A stretch of 64,000 nt of DNA, from the NCBI GenBank assembly GCA_936450465.1, contig OW388290.1, positions 22,619,457-22,683,456 on the forward strand, written 5' to 3'. Made by a program: the position numbers and the translations under genes. The DNA is from Gibbula magus (lineage: Eukaryota > Mollusca > Gastropoda > Trochida > Trochidae). A model generated the notes under the pieces. It made no database searches and was not told where the DNA came from. It worked only from the letters and a program-made list of their open reading frames with translations. Numbering within the stretch: position 1 is the first letter of the stretch; the number at the start of each line of letters is the position of its first letter. Positions 1 to 11,634 of this stretch are shown here, one piece after another.

Positions 1-430
1 TGCTTTGGATATATGTCTGTGATGCGCATATCAAACCTTCGACCATTGACATAAAGCACTTGACAATCCCATTGCAGACTGAATGAAACTCGTCCATACT
101 CTCTACATACTATGGATACTTTGATTAACAAAATGCATATTTTTTTATTGTGAATAACATTTTTTCTGAGTTTAAAATTTCAGACGTAAGTTAAACGTTA
201 AACTTTTGATTAATTAGTGACAAGCCTTTGATACTTGATATGTTTATTCCTTGTCATATGATCATTAAAATAAGGTCAAATGTTTACCATTTCAACATTA
301 TATAGCCAATAGTATAAACCTACGAAATAAAGCTTCCATGTGATATACAAGATATTATTATCGACAGTTTATATGCTGTGCTCTTCAAGTGGATCTACAG
401 GGCATATACAAGTACACACATTTGATTGAT
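1..430. other. AT-rich flank, nothing identified
   Basis: AT-rich sequence with stop codons in every frame and no repeat that I could match elsewhere in the window. It ends where the truncated MITE copy starts. Confidence 0.5.
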
Positions 431-643
431 AACCCCTAACATGTTAAGAATGATGTAAATGTGTGAAGAATCAGGGACATTTATTGATTTTAACATATAA
501 TATGTCGTATATGTAGATGAACAGTTGTGTTTTATCAAAATTTATTTCGGAAAATAAACAACTTAAAATTAAACTTAAACACATTTTTAATACCACATAT
601 TATTATCAGTTGATAACTAAACACCTGCACTGTTCAGAATGCA
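431..643 (+). mobile_element. truncated copy of the TA-flanked MITE family
   Basis: About 210 bp match the interior and right half of the MITEs at 4,240, 46,772 (opposite strand) and 51,536. Shared landmarks in the same order are the cccctaacatgtt block, gtaaatgtgtg, the catttattgatttt stretch, gaacagttgtgttttatc, and the ctaaacacctgcac stretch near the right end. Both terminal inverted repeats are missing, so this is a fragment. The short minus-strand reading frame near 634-867 overlaps its right edge and has no support as a gene. Confidence 0.7.
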
Positions 644-2397
644 CTTATTTCTGAACTTTCCTTATCTATATTTCGTAATCTTTCACCACAAAATAACGAT
701 GCTACATATAGCTGCGAGTTCGGTAAACGATATCTAAACAAGAACTTATTAAATGAATTTACATTTCCAATTGGATGTTTGAACATCACTTTAACATGTT
801 TTAATTTAAAATTGGTTAACATGAAATGCGTACTATCAACGTTTCCAAATAAATGTTTAATCTTCAATTACACCACACTTATATGTTGCCCTTAGCTCTA
901 TGCTTAGTCGCTATAACAACAAATCAGAATTATGGGGTTTAGTAATTGCATGTTGTATCTACAACCATGGACATGTCCGCCATAAATGTTCTTCGTTCAT
1001 ACAGAAATACCTTGCAATACAAATGAGATTGTATATTGAAAATATTTAAAAAAACAAAGAAACAACATTAATTGTCTTCAGTCAATTTAGTAATATCATA
1101 TTATCATCTAATAAAGGTTGAGGATAGAAATATGATTTTGTAAAGCCTATAAACGCTTTGGCGATAATATGTGTATCATCTTCGATCTCTTCATTCCTAT
1201 AATTATGTATTTTCGTTTCTTCCCTATTCTCAAGTAAGAAGGCTCATACAACTACCTTAATTAAATTCAGTTTCTTTTCTTAATACATTACGCATTCAAC
1301 CGTCTTCTTCCTGCACAGAGTACATTCTCCATTCAGCGAAACAAATTGAATATAAACAGAAAAAGGGGTTAAGCCTCGTGCACAATGTCACAACCACGTC
1401 ATTTCCTACCGACCCTCCAACCACACGTCACAGTGTTTCCTCTGACAATCTAACACTGTGAAGGCGATATGGGGACAGATGTCGGTGATTTGTTTCATGT
1501 TTTTGTGCTAATCAAAAGTCTACAGAAATACCATGAAAAGCTGAAATAAGCAATAACAAGAGTTGAACAAAATATCTTGTGAGTGCACAGGAACTTAATC
1601 TATCTTCATCAATATCCTTTCATTGGAATCTCGTGTGGCAGGACAGATCATTTCTAATATGGCTTCAGGGTCTTAGTTGTTAAATGAATTGCACTTCTTT
1701 GTTATCTCAAGGTTCGAGTAAATGGATGAAACATAAACATCTTTGTAATCATCATTGAAACATAAACTGTCCTGCTTATTTGTTAGACCCTGTATTTGCT
1801 TTATCACTTTCAAGGCAACACGGGTTTTAATTGTTTCTATTGTCTATTGAAAACAAAAAATATAACTAATAGAATAAAGACATTGTATAGACTTACTGGC
1901 AAGTATTTTGACAGATTAACGTCAATATATCCCGTGGCAAGTTTCAGGCAAAGTGTTAAAGGACAAATGAATCGTCTGTTAGGCAGAACTAATGAATTAA
2001 GAAAATATAATTATCACCTTCCCATTACAAGCTTCATCGATGTATCTCTAAATCAATTACTTTATGAGTCACTTAATTAGATTATACATTAATCCAAAAT
2101 TGATAAAAACGTAACATTCATGTAGTAAGAATAGATACAGAACAAGTCGTGTAATGTATCAAGGTGGGTGTTCAAAGGTGGTTTCATTATCGGAATCTTT
2201 ATTGATTATTCACTTCATCAACCTCATTCCTGCCAAAAGAACTGCATTTACACTAATGGACGCTAATGTACATTGAAAACATGACACAACTTGAAACATT
2301 GAATGATTGCACAGCTCTTATATATATAAGATATAATGATTGGCTAGACAATGAGTAGAACTATCTTGAGGAAGTAACGTGTGCTGTATGTTAAACA
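644..2397. other. AT-rich stretch without identifiable gene
   Basis: No convincing coding region or TIR element was seen. A 94-codon frame at 1,796-2,080 begins at a TTG codon and is unremarkable. The sequence near 1,590-1,640 (cttcatcaatatcctt, then aatctcgt) weakly resembles 4,897-4,935, which suggests an old dispersed or local duplication. A short inverted repeat (cacagtgttt / aacactgtg) lies near 1,430-1,465. Confidence 0.4.
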
Positions 2398-2536
2398 TGA
2401 AGTCTAGGTGGTTTTAAGCTGTTTGACTCTACACCGGAAGTGTAGTTGATCTTGGGTTGGTTAACTCTACACAGGAAGTCTAGGTGATTTTAAACTGTTT
2501 GACTCTACACCGGAAGTGTAGTTGATCTTGTGCTGG
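2398..2536 (+). repeat. minisatellite, 38-bp unit (76-bp dimer)
   Basis: A 76-bp segment beginning agtctaggtg at 2,401 is repeated from 2,477. Inside it, 'actctacaccggaagt' and 'actctacacaggaagt' alternate every 38-39 bp, so the true unit is about 38 bp with roughly 3.5 copies. The alternating ccgg/cagg variants show that duplication proceeded by dimers. Confidence 0.85.
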
Positions 2537-4179
2537 TAAATACCTGTGTTGTAGCACGGTGACATCCATATAATAGTAGGCAAAATGAGTATAACACAAT
2601 ACAACACTTTTTTCGAATGAGATGTAGACGTTTATTTTCGTCAGTTATTTAAAATCCACTATATACAAAGAATGTATGTACTGATATATAAACATTGTCG
2701 TTTGAAACTGAACTGAACTCGATGTGTACAAGGGAAACCAGGGAAAGATAGCCTGGCAGTCCCCATCACTCCTTGGTTATTCCCCGAGTATGAAGGAGAC
2801 AGGGTGCTTACTGTTAAAGGACTTTGTAATACCTTAAGAATTCAGCATTCGAAAGAGTGATTGTCATGGTTTTTCATTCGGGGTCTAATATAATACTAAT
2901 TATGCTAAAGAATAAGCAAGATTTTTGCACCTTTACTTCATGCTTCTGGGAACAGTCTTCAAGAAGTTAAATGATCAAGGAGTCGGATTAATCAGATGAT
3001 TTTACCATCTTTAAACTATTTATGTGATCGTTGAGTTTTACGTTTTTAACATTTATGTTATTGGTGTGTATTCACTGTGAGGTATCAAATGGAACAAAGG
3101 AATTTGTTATATCATTTTGAAATATTAGTAGGAAGTATGTCGTTGATAGAAGAAAAAACAACGTAGAAAAGACATTAAAGAAAATTTATGAAACCGGTTT
3201 AGAATTCCAGATATTATTATGTACCATTTGTTTTTCTTAGAACGAGTATGTTAAGAGAGTTCCTTTTTACTAAATGTTCTAATGTACTACTTGATGGTTA
3301 AACCTTACACCGAGATACATTGTCGAAGATTAACTGAATAACGGATAAACCAATATTGATTTCTTACGACGAATCTGTGTCATCCATGTAAATGTATTTT
3401 CCCAAATATTGTCATTAGAACTTCTAAAATGCCTCCAAAGAAAGGAATAACTGATCTGAGTGGCGCAACCTATACGCGACACTAGGTAAAGCTACTGAAG
3501 TCCCCCTTACAAACCCCTGAGCAGAGACATGGTCACCTGCTTGAGGTGTGAGACGTGAGCCGAGACACGTGTATTTTAGATCTACACAGGTATTGAAGGT
3601 ATTGAACATCTACAGTATGTAGGTATATAAGGTTATTCGAGATTAACAGGCACACAATCATCCAGTATTAGGTAAAGATATTTGACTGCTTACAATAAAA
3701 CAAGTTTGATTCACAAAGTTAAATAATAGAGTTTAATAATTAAAAAAATACAACAAAATATAAAACATGCACCTGTTATCAAAATATAACAGGTTACATA
3801 ACGGTTCTGAAACACAACACATGGGAGAAGTACTGGTACCCTTCAAAAAGTTAATAAGTAAAGGTACAAATTAATTGGAGTAGTATTCAACAGTGTACAA
3901 CAAGTACACTACATCCAAGCATGGATATATTGAATCATGGATACATTAAACGGCGATACGAAATTAAACTCTAATGTTGAAATTTAAAATATCTATCAAC
4001 GTTCATTATTTATGAGTGTTTTAACGAAACAATGCTAAGATCAATCAAAAGCCCATGAGGTTAAACTAAACATTAACATCGTTTGATGGAATGGTATCCA
4101 GGAAAGATGCTACTAATTGCTTTAGACTGCACTCGACTTAAGTCTACAGAAACCATACATACACCAATCATTGCACAAT
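2537..4179. other. AT-rich stretch, no identified gene
   Basis: Mostly AT-rich sequence. The segment 3,420-3,610 is noticeably richer in GC and holds a 61-codon minus-strand frame, but no homology or splice context supports it. A hairpin (cctgttat / ataacagg) lies at about 3,771-3,793. Confidence 0.4.
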
Positions 4180-4828
4180 TAGACACAGCCTGGAACGGTA
4201 CCCTGATGTAGACACTGCCTGGAACGGTACCCTGATGTTAACTCATCAGCAAAAAAACTTATCACCTCAGTTGGTTTTGATTAATGCAATATTTAAAAGA
4301 AATCAGATGCATGTTACTGTGACAAGATACAATAATACTTATCTGCAGTAGTTTGGATGAATTAATTGGTGACTGTGGTTACATTTAAGTTAAAAAAATT
4401 TTTTTTTAATGAAGACAGGGGTAAGAAATGAAATTTCCACCAACACGATCCCTACCGTGTTTAAAATGTGTACAGAATCAGGCACATTTATCAATGTTCA
4501 CATAGAATATGTCTTATATGTCAATTGACAATAATTGTTTATCATCAACAATAATTTTTGAAGAAGTTTAAAATTTAAAATTTCATTTGTTTTAATTAAA
4601 AAGACATGTAGACGTATTCTTTGATTGCTGACTAAACACCTGTACTTTTCAGTTTTAGATCATCATTTCGAAAACTTGAGATATTTGCAATTGAAAATCA
4701 TACATATGATAAAATCATCTGAGGTGATACGTTTCTTTTGCCTGTGAGTTTAGATACTGCCTGGGACGGTACCCTGATTTAGACACTGTCTGGAACAGTA
4801 CCCTGATGTAGACACTGCCTGAAATGGA
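4180..4828 (+). repeat. 29-bp minisatellite split by a MITE
   Basis: The unit begins tagacactgcctgg and ends with the gaacggtaccctgatg portion. Two units lie at 4,180-4,208 and 4,209-4,237, and about 2.7 more at 4,751-4,828, in the same orientation and phase. The MITE at 4,240-4,750 sits at a unit boundary, inserted at the TA that begins each unit. The array is not found in copies A, B or C of the segmental duplication. Confidence 0.9.
4240..4750 (+). mobile_element. TA-flanked MITE (mariner-like ends), copy 1
   Basis: The 511-bp element has imperfect terminal inverted repeats: left end aactcatcagcaaaaaaact, right end (reverse complement) aactcacaggcaaaagaaac. It matches the elements at 46,772-47,302 (opposite orientation) and 51,536-52,045 over most of its length. 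The right flank is TA and the left flank is TT, which reads as a mutated TA duplication. It has no coding capacity, so it would be a non-autonomous passenger of a TA-specific transposase of the Tc1/mariner class. That class assignment is inferred from the TA target only. Confidence 0.85.
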
Positions 4829-5757
4829 ATTGAATGTATTACTAACCAGTATTGAGAATACACGTTGTCATGAACATTCACAGGAAGTGTGAAACTAATC
4901 TTTCTACATCAATATCCTTCTTCCAGAATCTCGTTGGCCCGTCTAATCAAGCCTTGCATTACTCCGGGGTCCAGCTGCAGGTTTCAACAGTAAGTCATCA
5001 GCAATTCAGCTTTCTTATCCAAAGTTTCTGAAGTGCATTGACAACTGCCTCTGGTTTAAACACTCTAATCTAGAAGGGAGATATGTGTAAGTTAAACGTT
5101 CATATCTATATATGGGTTTTCTTTCAGATATCGGCTGTGTGAACGATCAGGATAATCGACTGTGACGTATAATATATATTCTATGGGAATGTTGCATGTA
5201 AAGATAAGCAACACAAAACATGAGTATGTTTGAACAATTCGATCATATTCGCCGTGATGCAAAACCTGGAATGAGTTAATCTATAAGGATGTAACAAAAC
5301 AGTATCGTTTGCTTTCCTTGTACTGATTTATCTAAGATTGATAAACAATCCATGAAGTACAGAAATATGACAAATTATATAATCAGTAGATTACCAAAGG
5401 TGATCACCGAGTGTCTTTATAACAGTTTGATCAGATGATTGAGGGTAATTCTATCATCGTATTGGGCAGAGGTGCATTACATTTCATCAATATCAAGGGT
5501 TAAATTGGTATAACAAAATTCATTTTTTATTGCGTGTAATATGTTATTGCGTTTGCAAAGGATCAGCCTGCATACCACAATATGCGCCTATAATGGACTT
5601 TCATTCATCTGTCATGTTGAGAGCCATAAAACGATTATCCTGCAACAAAACATGTAATAAAATGTACGCAGCTTGCACCTAAAGTTAATGAAATACCTAT
5701 TGGAACGTGACATAAACTAATTGATGAAGCCATTGCGTTCAGATAATATAACGGTAT

Positions 5758-7254
5758 TAGTTTCGAGTCTGCTAATGGAGCTACTTCCATGTCACATGTC
5801 AGTTAATCATGCACATAGTCCTTGTGTAATGACTAGCTGAATAATCTTTCTTTAATACAAGTGTAAAAGGAATGTGATACATCTTTTCGATATAAATTTT
5901 CCCACAAGTTGCTTTACGGCCCTTTTGTGTGAAACCTTTAATAGATTTTTCAACAGGGTTGAATTGATAGTTTATGTCATTGTACATGTATTTGTTAATA
6001 GTTGAGACAAATACAGCGTAGTTAACACACCCAATCGCAAAATAAATGTTCAACAAAGAGACAACATAGTTCGGTTGGAGTCTTAGAAAGACGCATGTTG
6101 TGATAAGAAGTACTCTTAATTTAATGCACAACAGTGTGATCGTTTTATTTCTATGTTTGTTCAAATATGCTTTAGGTGCAGAATAGCATTTTAAAAAGTA
6201 TATATTGCCTGAAATGTTGGCATTTTTTATGAAGCTTTCTTACTTCATTCCAAAACCACTCATTAGTTATAACTTCATGATGCACAAGCATATATACAGC
6301 CTTAAAGAAGTTCTGGAAGCAAAATTGTAAAAAGCATTTTGAGTATTGCTTTTGAATCAAGATGAAGATGTTTTTTTAAATGGCTTAAAACATAATTCAA
6401 AAGCAGTTGAAATTCCCAAAAAGACATATCGACACAATGACTGTTCCACATACAAAGGTTCATTGAGCTAGGCTTTATAGCTTTTGAGATCTGGCCGGAA
6501 AAAAATAATGTTTCCATGGACACGGCTAAAAATAAAATTCCAAAGAAGTCGAAAACCCTAAAAGGCACATCTACACATGATGACTGTTCCACAAAGTTTG
6601 ATTCAGCATGGCTTTATAGCTTTTGAGATCTGGTGCGGAAACGAAACTTCAAAGTATGTTTCCATGGAAATGGCTAAAAATAAAATTCCAAAGAAGTCGA
6701 AAACCAGAAAAAGGCACATCTAGACATGATGAATGTTGCACATACCAAGTTTTATTGAGCAAGGGCTTACAGTTTTTTTAGTTCTGGTCCGGAAACGAAA
6801 CCCGGTCAGATGGAGGGACGGGTGGACGGACAGACGTCATTTTCATATCATCAGACAACTTCGTTGTGGCGGGTAAAAACACACCTTTTTACTTTTCTGT
6901 CTCGTATATGAGGAGATCCTCTTGAAACCAGGGAAACGCCATGAGGCAGAGGTTTTGTTTCTTTTCGGCATTTATAATGTTGTCTGGTGTATAGGCAATA
7001 GACTAATAATCAGTTTGAGCGCGTATCTACCACTGATCACCGCGCCTGCATAGTGGGGTATTTATAGGCGTACTATGCACGTCGAAGGTAGGATGAACTT
7101 GGTGAAAGGAATGCACATGGTTGTATAGAGAGCGTGGTAGTTGAAATGCAGCTGAAGCGAGTTAAAACTTGATTTGAAACAAAAACGATTTAGGGCTTCA
7201 TGCAGCGTTTTCAGTACATAAAGGCCATTAGGATGCAGTGCAGTCTGACAGGGA
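5758..7254. other. A-specific segment inside the duplication
   Basis: At 5,757 copy A departs from copy C, which has about 600 bp of different sequence (48,206-48,804), and the two rejoin near 7,255. The A segment contains a 121-codon minus-strand frame (5,799-6,164) that I do not recognise, and the tandem repeat at 6,420-6,870. No clean TIR or target duplication was found at its borders, so it may be a replaced or rearranged segment rather than a simple insertion. Confidence 0.5.
6420..6870 (+). repeat. about 147-bp tandem repeat, three diverged monomers
   Basis: The landmark 'gactgttccaca' or its variant recurs at about 6,439, 6,583 and 6,731. Each monomer also carries a gtttccatgga core, the tttatagcttttgagat motif and a tccggaaacgaaa motif. 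The array ends in a GC-richer tail with ggacggacagacgtc. From memory, arrays of about 150-160 bp monomers with this kind of palindromic core occur in many molluscs, some inside non-autonomous rolling-circle (Helitron-like) elements. No such borders can be demonstrated here. Confidence 0.75.
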
Positions 7255-8674
7255 CTAAGGTATGCAGTAAGAGTCTTATCTTGTCCAGGTTGATAATTAA
7301 CTCCTGGCTAATTTGTACTTGTTAAACATTAGAGATCCATTCATGTTCACAAGTTATCACTGAGTTTGGTATCATCAGAGATACTAACAGAAGTAGTGTC
7401 CGTGTCCATGTCTGTACCACAAGATAAATAGCCTGCACATAAATAATAATAAACAACTTACACAACGGAATAAAGTAAAGTCAGGGACACAATGCTACTT
7501 GCACGCTAACATTTGATAGTGATGAAGTTGTGGCAGACACTGATCGTTGTTTAACGATTAATGTAGAGCTTTCTGAGATTTAACATATTGTCTACCATAT
7601 AACCTAGCTTTCTCAACGGTTTGGTTTATAACGGAATGACTTATATTTATTTGTTGCAAGCACACCGATTGATTCACATGTGTGTCACTCAGAATACGGC
7701 TCTAAAACAAATATTTATTATCAGCTGCGATGTACGATGTAAAGGTGTAAATGATGTATTGCAGTGATATTATTTTCAAACTACTTGTAATTTTGGAAAT
7801 AAAACAGCCAGGCTACAAACATAGATGCAAGTGAATAATCTAGGGGTCACAACTCGGCCTAAGCTTATTTGATTAAAAGCAGGTGGTGAGGCTATTCTAA
7901 GTTGGTTGGACTTAATGACAGACACATGTCCCCACTACTAGGTAATGACCTCTTTAGTAGGACTTCATTATTCTCTTTAATGATATAAAGACCTTTTAAC
8001 TGTATGCCGGGCAGAGTATTTGTCATCATATTGCTTACCATTTAAATCATATCATGGAAAACACTCCTATAAACAGTATCAGTTGATAAAAGACGGAATG
8101 AAGTATATTTGTTGTCAGCTATAGTTTAGGCTTCTTCGACTGACAGACTATGAAACAGATTATAATACAAACAGAATTTTGCTTTTTGTCGTTAACAACT
8201 TCATAAGCACATATACTTAGGATATAATGTGGATTGATATTTTGTTGATTGAACAGAGCTTAATTTAAATTAAAATGGATTTTGTAATAACCTCAGTCTT
8301 TGTTGAACGTGCAGTTTATATTATCTGTGAACTTTATAATGGTGTTGGACCAAAACTAAAGTACCAATTAATTAATGCCATTGTACCAAGAGACGTATAT
8401 CCTATCATTTCACTCGTCATATCAAGCTTTGATAATTTCAATATTGTATGTCGTATACAGATGCAGATACATGCAGATCTCATTACAAGCACAAACAATT
8501 ATTGATTCACCTTTTAATCTTAGAACTTAATAAGGAATTTGTCTGTATCGGGGTAGTTAATTAGTTCTGTGTATCACCAAGAACGTGATAAAGTTGAGTG
8601 TATTTGCCAGTAGTTGTTTTATTTACAATGTATATACATGAACTTGGCAGATATAAGGAAATTTTGGATTCCTG

Positions 8675-8878
8675 GTGATGCATGTGCATGCAAAGTGTGT
8701 GTATGACGATAACAGTGTATTGATGTCTGCTGTTTTGGCATTTAAAGTTGTCAGATCCAACGGAACATACACGTCAGTACATCCAGACAGAGTTATAAAC
8801 CACAACGTTGATTGTACTGAGTGGAATATTTTTTGTCACAATAACCGAATGTCTCAGAAATACCTAGATAACCATTGA
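8675..8878 (+). other. exon-like open segment in copy A (unrecognised)
   Basis: A 67-codon open frame whose middle is reasonably mixed in composition (SAVLAFKVVRSNGTYTSVHP). The homologous stretch of copy C (about 50,120-50,260) keeps many of the same bases but is frameshifted and interrupted. This could be an exon retained in A and lost in C, or chance openness. I do not recognise a domain. Confidence 0.2.
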
Positions 8879-9189
8879 AAGCGTCGTACCTTCCATCCCA
8901 CTACCTTAAATTCAATATGACTTTCATGTTGGGTGACAAGAAAGTTGAAGCATTTGCTTCTACATAAAATGGAAACCTACTTATTGCACATTCTAAAGTA
9001 TTTAGATTAAACACATGATTTATGACGCGATATACGGAATTTAAACATACATATGTTCAATGTTCTGTGAAATGAGACATAAAATTAAATATATGTGACT
9101 CCCAATAAGGGGCATAGTTAATTGTTTCCCAGGTAGTGAAAGTTTTAAAAAGATTAAATCGTGTTTGGACACATTGACCAATGGAGATT

Positions 9190-9800
9190 ATCAATTTTAG
9201 ATTTGGTGACCCCAGCCTATGGCTCCTTATGTATATTTGAAATGGTTATTGTCTTCTCCAGAACGATAATCCTTAGACAGCTGAGATATTGTGGACAACT
9301 TGGAAATGGGGTTTATCAAATGTAGATGATGTGACCCTGATCCAAAGGGCAACAGGAGCAAAACCATAAAAAAAAACCCCAGTTTTGTCTTCTGTAAAAC
9401 GGAAAACTCTAGAAAGTTCAACTTTTGTATAAAGGATCCTTGTCAGATGGTGATTTAGATAAATTGCAGACTTCGTGACCATATTGCTTATAACATGGGT
9501 CACGTGGATCACACCCGTGAACATATTTTCTTGTCTCTTTCTGAAGAACTAACATTATTATCAAAAGTTTAATCTTTGTACCGACTTGTTCATAGGGGGC
9601 ATACATTGTTGAGTTTGGGGTCACATGGGTCTAGCTCTAAAACTCATGGTTTTGTCTTCTCAAAATTGAAAAGCTTCTGAAAATGAAATCATTTATACAG
9701 GCCAGTAAGTATAAAATGTCGATATTTAACCCTCTGTATTCTGTAAACCCTATAACCCTATATTCATATTATTCAAATTCCGAGGGACTACAGAGCCTAA
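9190..9800 (+). repeat. degenerate about 140-bp tandem repeat in copy A
   Basis: The motif gtcttct followed by an A-rich stretch recurs at about 9,252, 9,388, 9,534 (as gtctctttctg) and 9,654, a spacing of roughly 120-146 bp. Related words (cagcctatggctc, cagagcctaagg) recur at about 9,210 and 9,790. The whole array is also present in copy C at 50,590-51,230, so it predates the duplication. The short minus-strand frames here are by-products of the repeat. Confidence 0.6.
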
Positions 9801-10774
9801 GGATCTATTCGTATTAGATATTGGACGACAACATTTTAGTTACTGCGAACGATTAGAGATGTCATCTAAAGAATATTTTACCCTAGCTCATAATGCCTAC
9901 TCATGACCGGTTTCTTGCGTAGTCTTAGTCGAGGACAACAGGAGATGTTTGACATTTAAAAGAGGACATACATGTAGGAGTGATTACAAGAAACTCTTCA
10001 GTCTGGTTACAGTCTAATCTATAAGGAAGTGCTTTACTATCATATTGATAGATAGTTTTAAAAATGGCACTTACAAAATGTTTATGTACAGCATCCACAT
10101 GAGAAATGTATTAACAGTTAGGTACAGGAGTGCTTGGTGATCTAAGTCAGCGACATCAACTGCCATGTTACAGGGCATCTTGTCAAGTATTCATACGCTG
10201 ACAATCCAGGAATAGAACACATTTAGAACATGCTTTTGAGGATCTAATGATTTACTTTAAATATACTGGTGGAAATGAAACTAAAGGAACACTTGGTTAG
10301 CTTCAGATTATCCTGTATAAGGTTTGAACGCTGCGTAACAGAACGTAAGGCTGTATGTTAATTACTGTTGAAATTCACAATCTAGATATAACCATTTTTT
10401 ATAATGTGAAGAGAGAATTTATTTCTAGAAATGGGTTTAGTGTCTTGAATAACATGATGAACGTAGATATGTAAGGGACAGGAATCCCAAGGTTTATATG
10501 AAACAAGCCTAATCTGTGCAGTACTGTGGAGGCCCAGTGACTAACTTAAACACGTCAATGGTTTGAATCGTTTCGGACTCTTGACATCAAGACCACAGAG
10601 ATGCATTTAGTGAGTAACATAAACATGCTATTTTCACAAATTGAATATTACAAACCTTCCTATTTCTATTTTATTAGTAAAATAATAAATACGACTATGT
10701 CTGTTTTTAATGTACATTTGAATTGATTTCTATATTCAAGTGTGAAGGTGTCAGCCAATTATACCACTTGCAGG

Positions 10775-10912
10775 TTTGCTTCTACCGAGTCGTGTATGTT
10801 CATTGAATTAAAGTCAGCAGTATTGTCGCTGACATTTTCCAGTGTTAAATGCGTACACATAATCGTCTTTATGTCTTCACCTGATAACATCAGAGGGAAC
10901 GTCCTTACATGT
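10775..10912 (+). other. exon-like block E0, copy A
   Basis: An open frame after a possible acceptor (cacttgcag) reads through CMFIELKSAVLSLTF and SPDNIRGN to a stop at 10,910. Copy B (22,516-22,758) keeps the same frame and stays open 27 codons further. Copy C has an internal deletion and a stop. The protein is not recognised. Conservation between A and B may only reflect shared duplication history. Confidence 0.25.
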
Positions 10913-11302
10913 ATGTAATTAGATTTACATGTGATCAAAGATCTCTCCTTGTCTTCTGAAATGATAATCGACGATATGTGCGCCCTAATGTTATTAGTAC
11001 GGTTGTTTTATACAGTACCCTTAAGCTTCATTGCATAAGCATGAATTATATATCACTTTCAAGATGACGAGTCTGCCCGTGTGAACATTTTCATGACATT
11101 TAGGACATTTACACATACAGAGAAAATAAATGTTACACTTAATTTGAAAAACAATATTATAAGAGTTTGTGCCCCTGAAATGGAATTGTTTACATGTATG
11201 ATACATACATGTATGATTCAGGTTAAGAGGTAAATATGTCTTTATTGTGTATATGTTTTTAAAAGTAACTGAAAAATCAAACGTTGCCAATTTTAGAGTT
11301 AT

Positions 11303-11361
11303 GGTACCTGATACCATGTCCGTTAGTGTACCTGAAACCTTATTGTTCATTATAGCAACTG
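11303..11361 (+). repeat. 24-bp minisatellite, short allele in copy A
   Basis: About two diverged units of the gataccatgtccgtta type precede the exon-like block E1. The same locus carries about seven units in copy B (23,064-23,225) and about three in copy C (53,359-53,432). Confidence 0.65.
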
Positions 11362-11427
11362 AAGCTTTCTCTCTCTTATTGTAACTGGCACTTTGCTTTG
11401 GCTGATGAATGTTGCTGAATTGATCAG

Positions 11428-11634
11428 TTGCATTCATTATTGAAGGTTTCCCCCGGGAATCCTCAGTCCTCTTACATAGGAGATATTGCTGATTTGTTTC
11501 ATATTCCGTTCAAGACTCCTGGTTCAATAATTATCGAATCAAACATGGCTTCTGTCACATACAGATTGACAGGGGGTTTGCTCCAGAGGGACGGATCTAC
11601 TGTAAATGAGTTTTCTCATATGTCGACCTTATAG
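11428..11634 (+). other. exon-like block E1, copy A (unrecognised, open)
   Basis: A 68-codon open frame with the segments GDIADLFHIPFKTPGS, SNMASVTYRLTGG and RDGSTVNEF. Copy C keeps it open (53,632-53,814); copy B is 5' truncated and has a stop after SNMTSLT. The block is related to E2 further downstream in the same copy, most clearly around cgaatcaaacatgg and agattgacagggggt, where about 51 of 61 aligned bases agree. It could be an exon of an unknown gene or part of an old dispersed repeat. I do not recognise a domain. Confidence 0.35.

Noticed and set aside
3424..3609. GC-richer patch with a 61-codon minus-strand frame
   Set aside because: Considered as an exon or a tRNA-like element, but no A/B box pair, cloverleaf or splice pair could be seen.
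5799..6592. Three adjoining or overlapping minus-strand frames (121, 62 and 96 codons)
   Set aside because: They lie in different frames with no linkage, partly over a tandem repeat, and are absent from copy C. No recognisable product.
11021..11437. 138-codon minus-strand frame, the longest in the window
   Set aside because: It lies antisense to the minisatellite and the start of E1, and its composition is that of AT-rich noise. Copies B and C do not preserve it. No recognisable domain.
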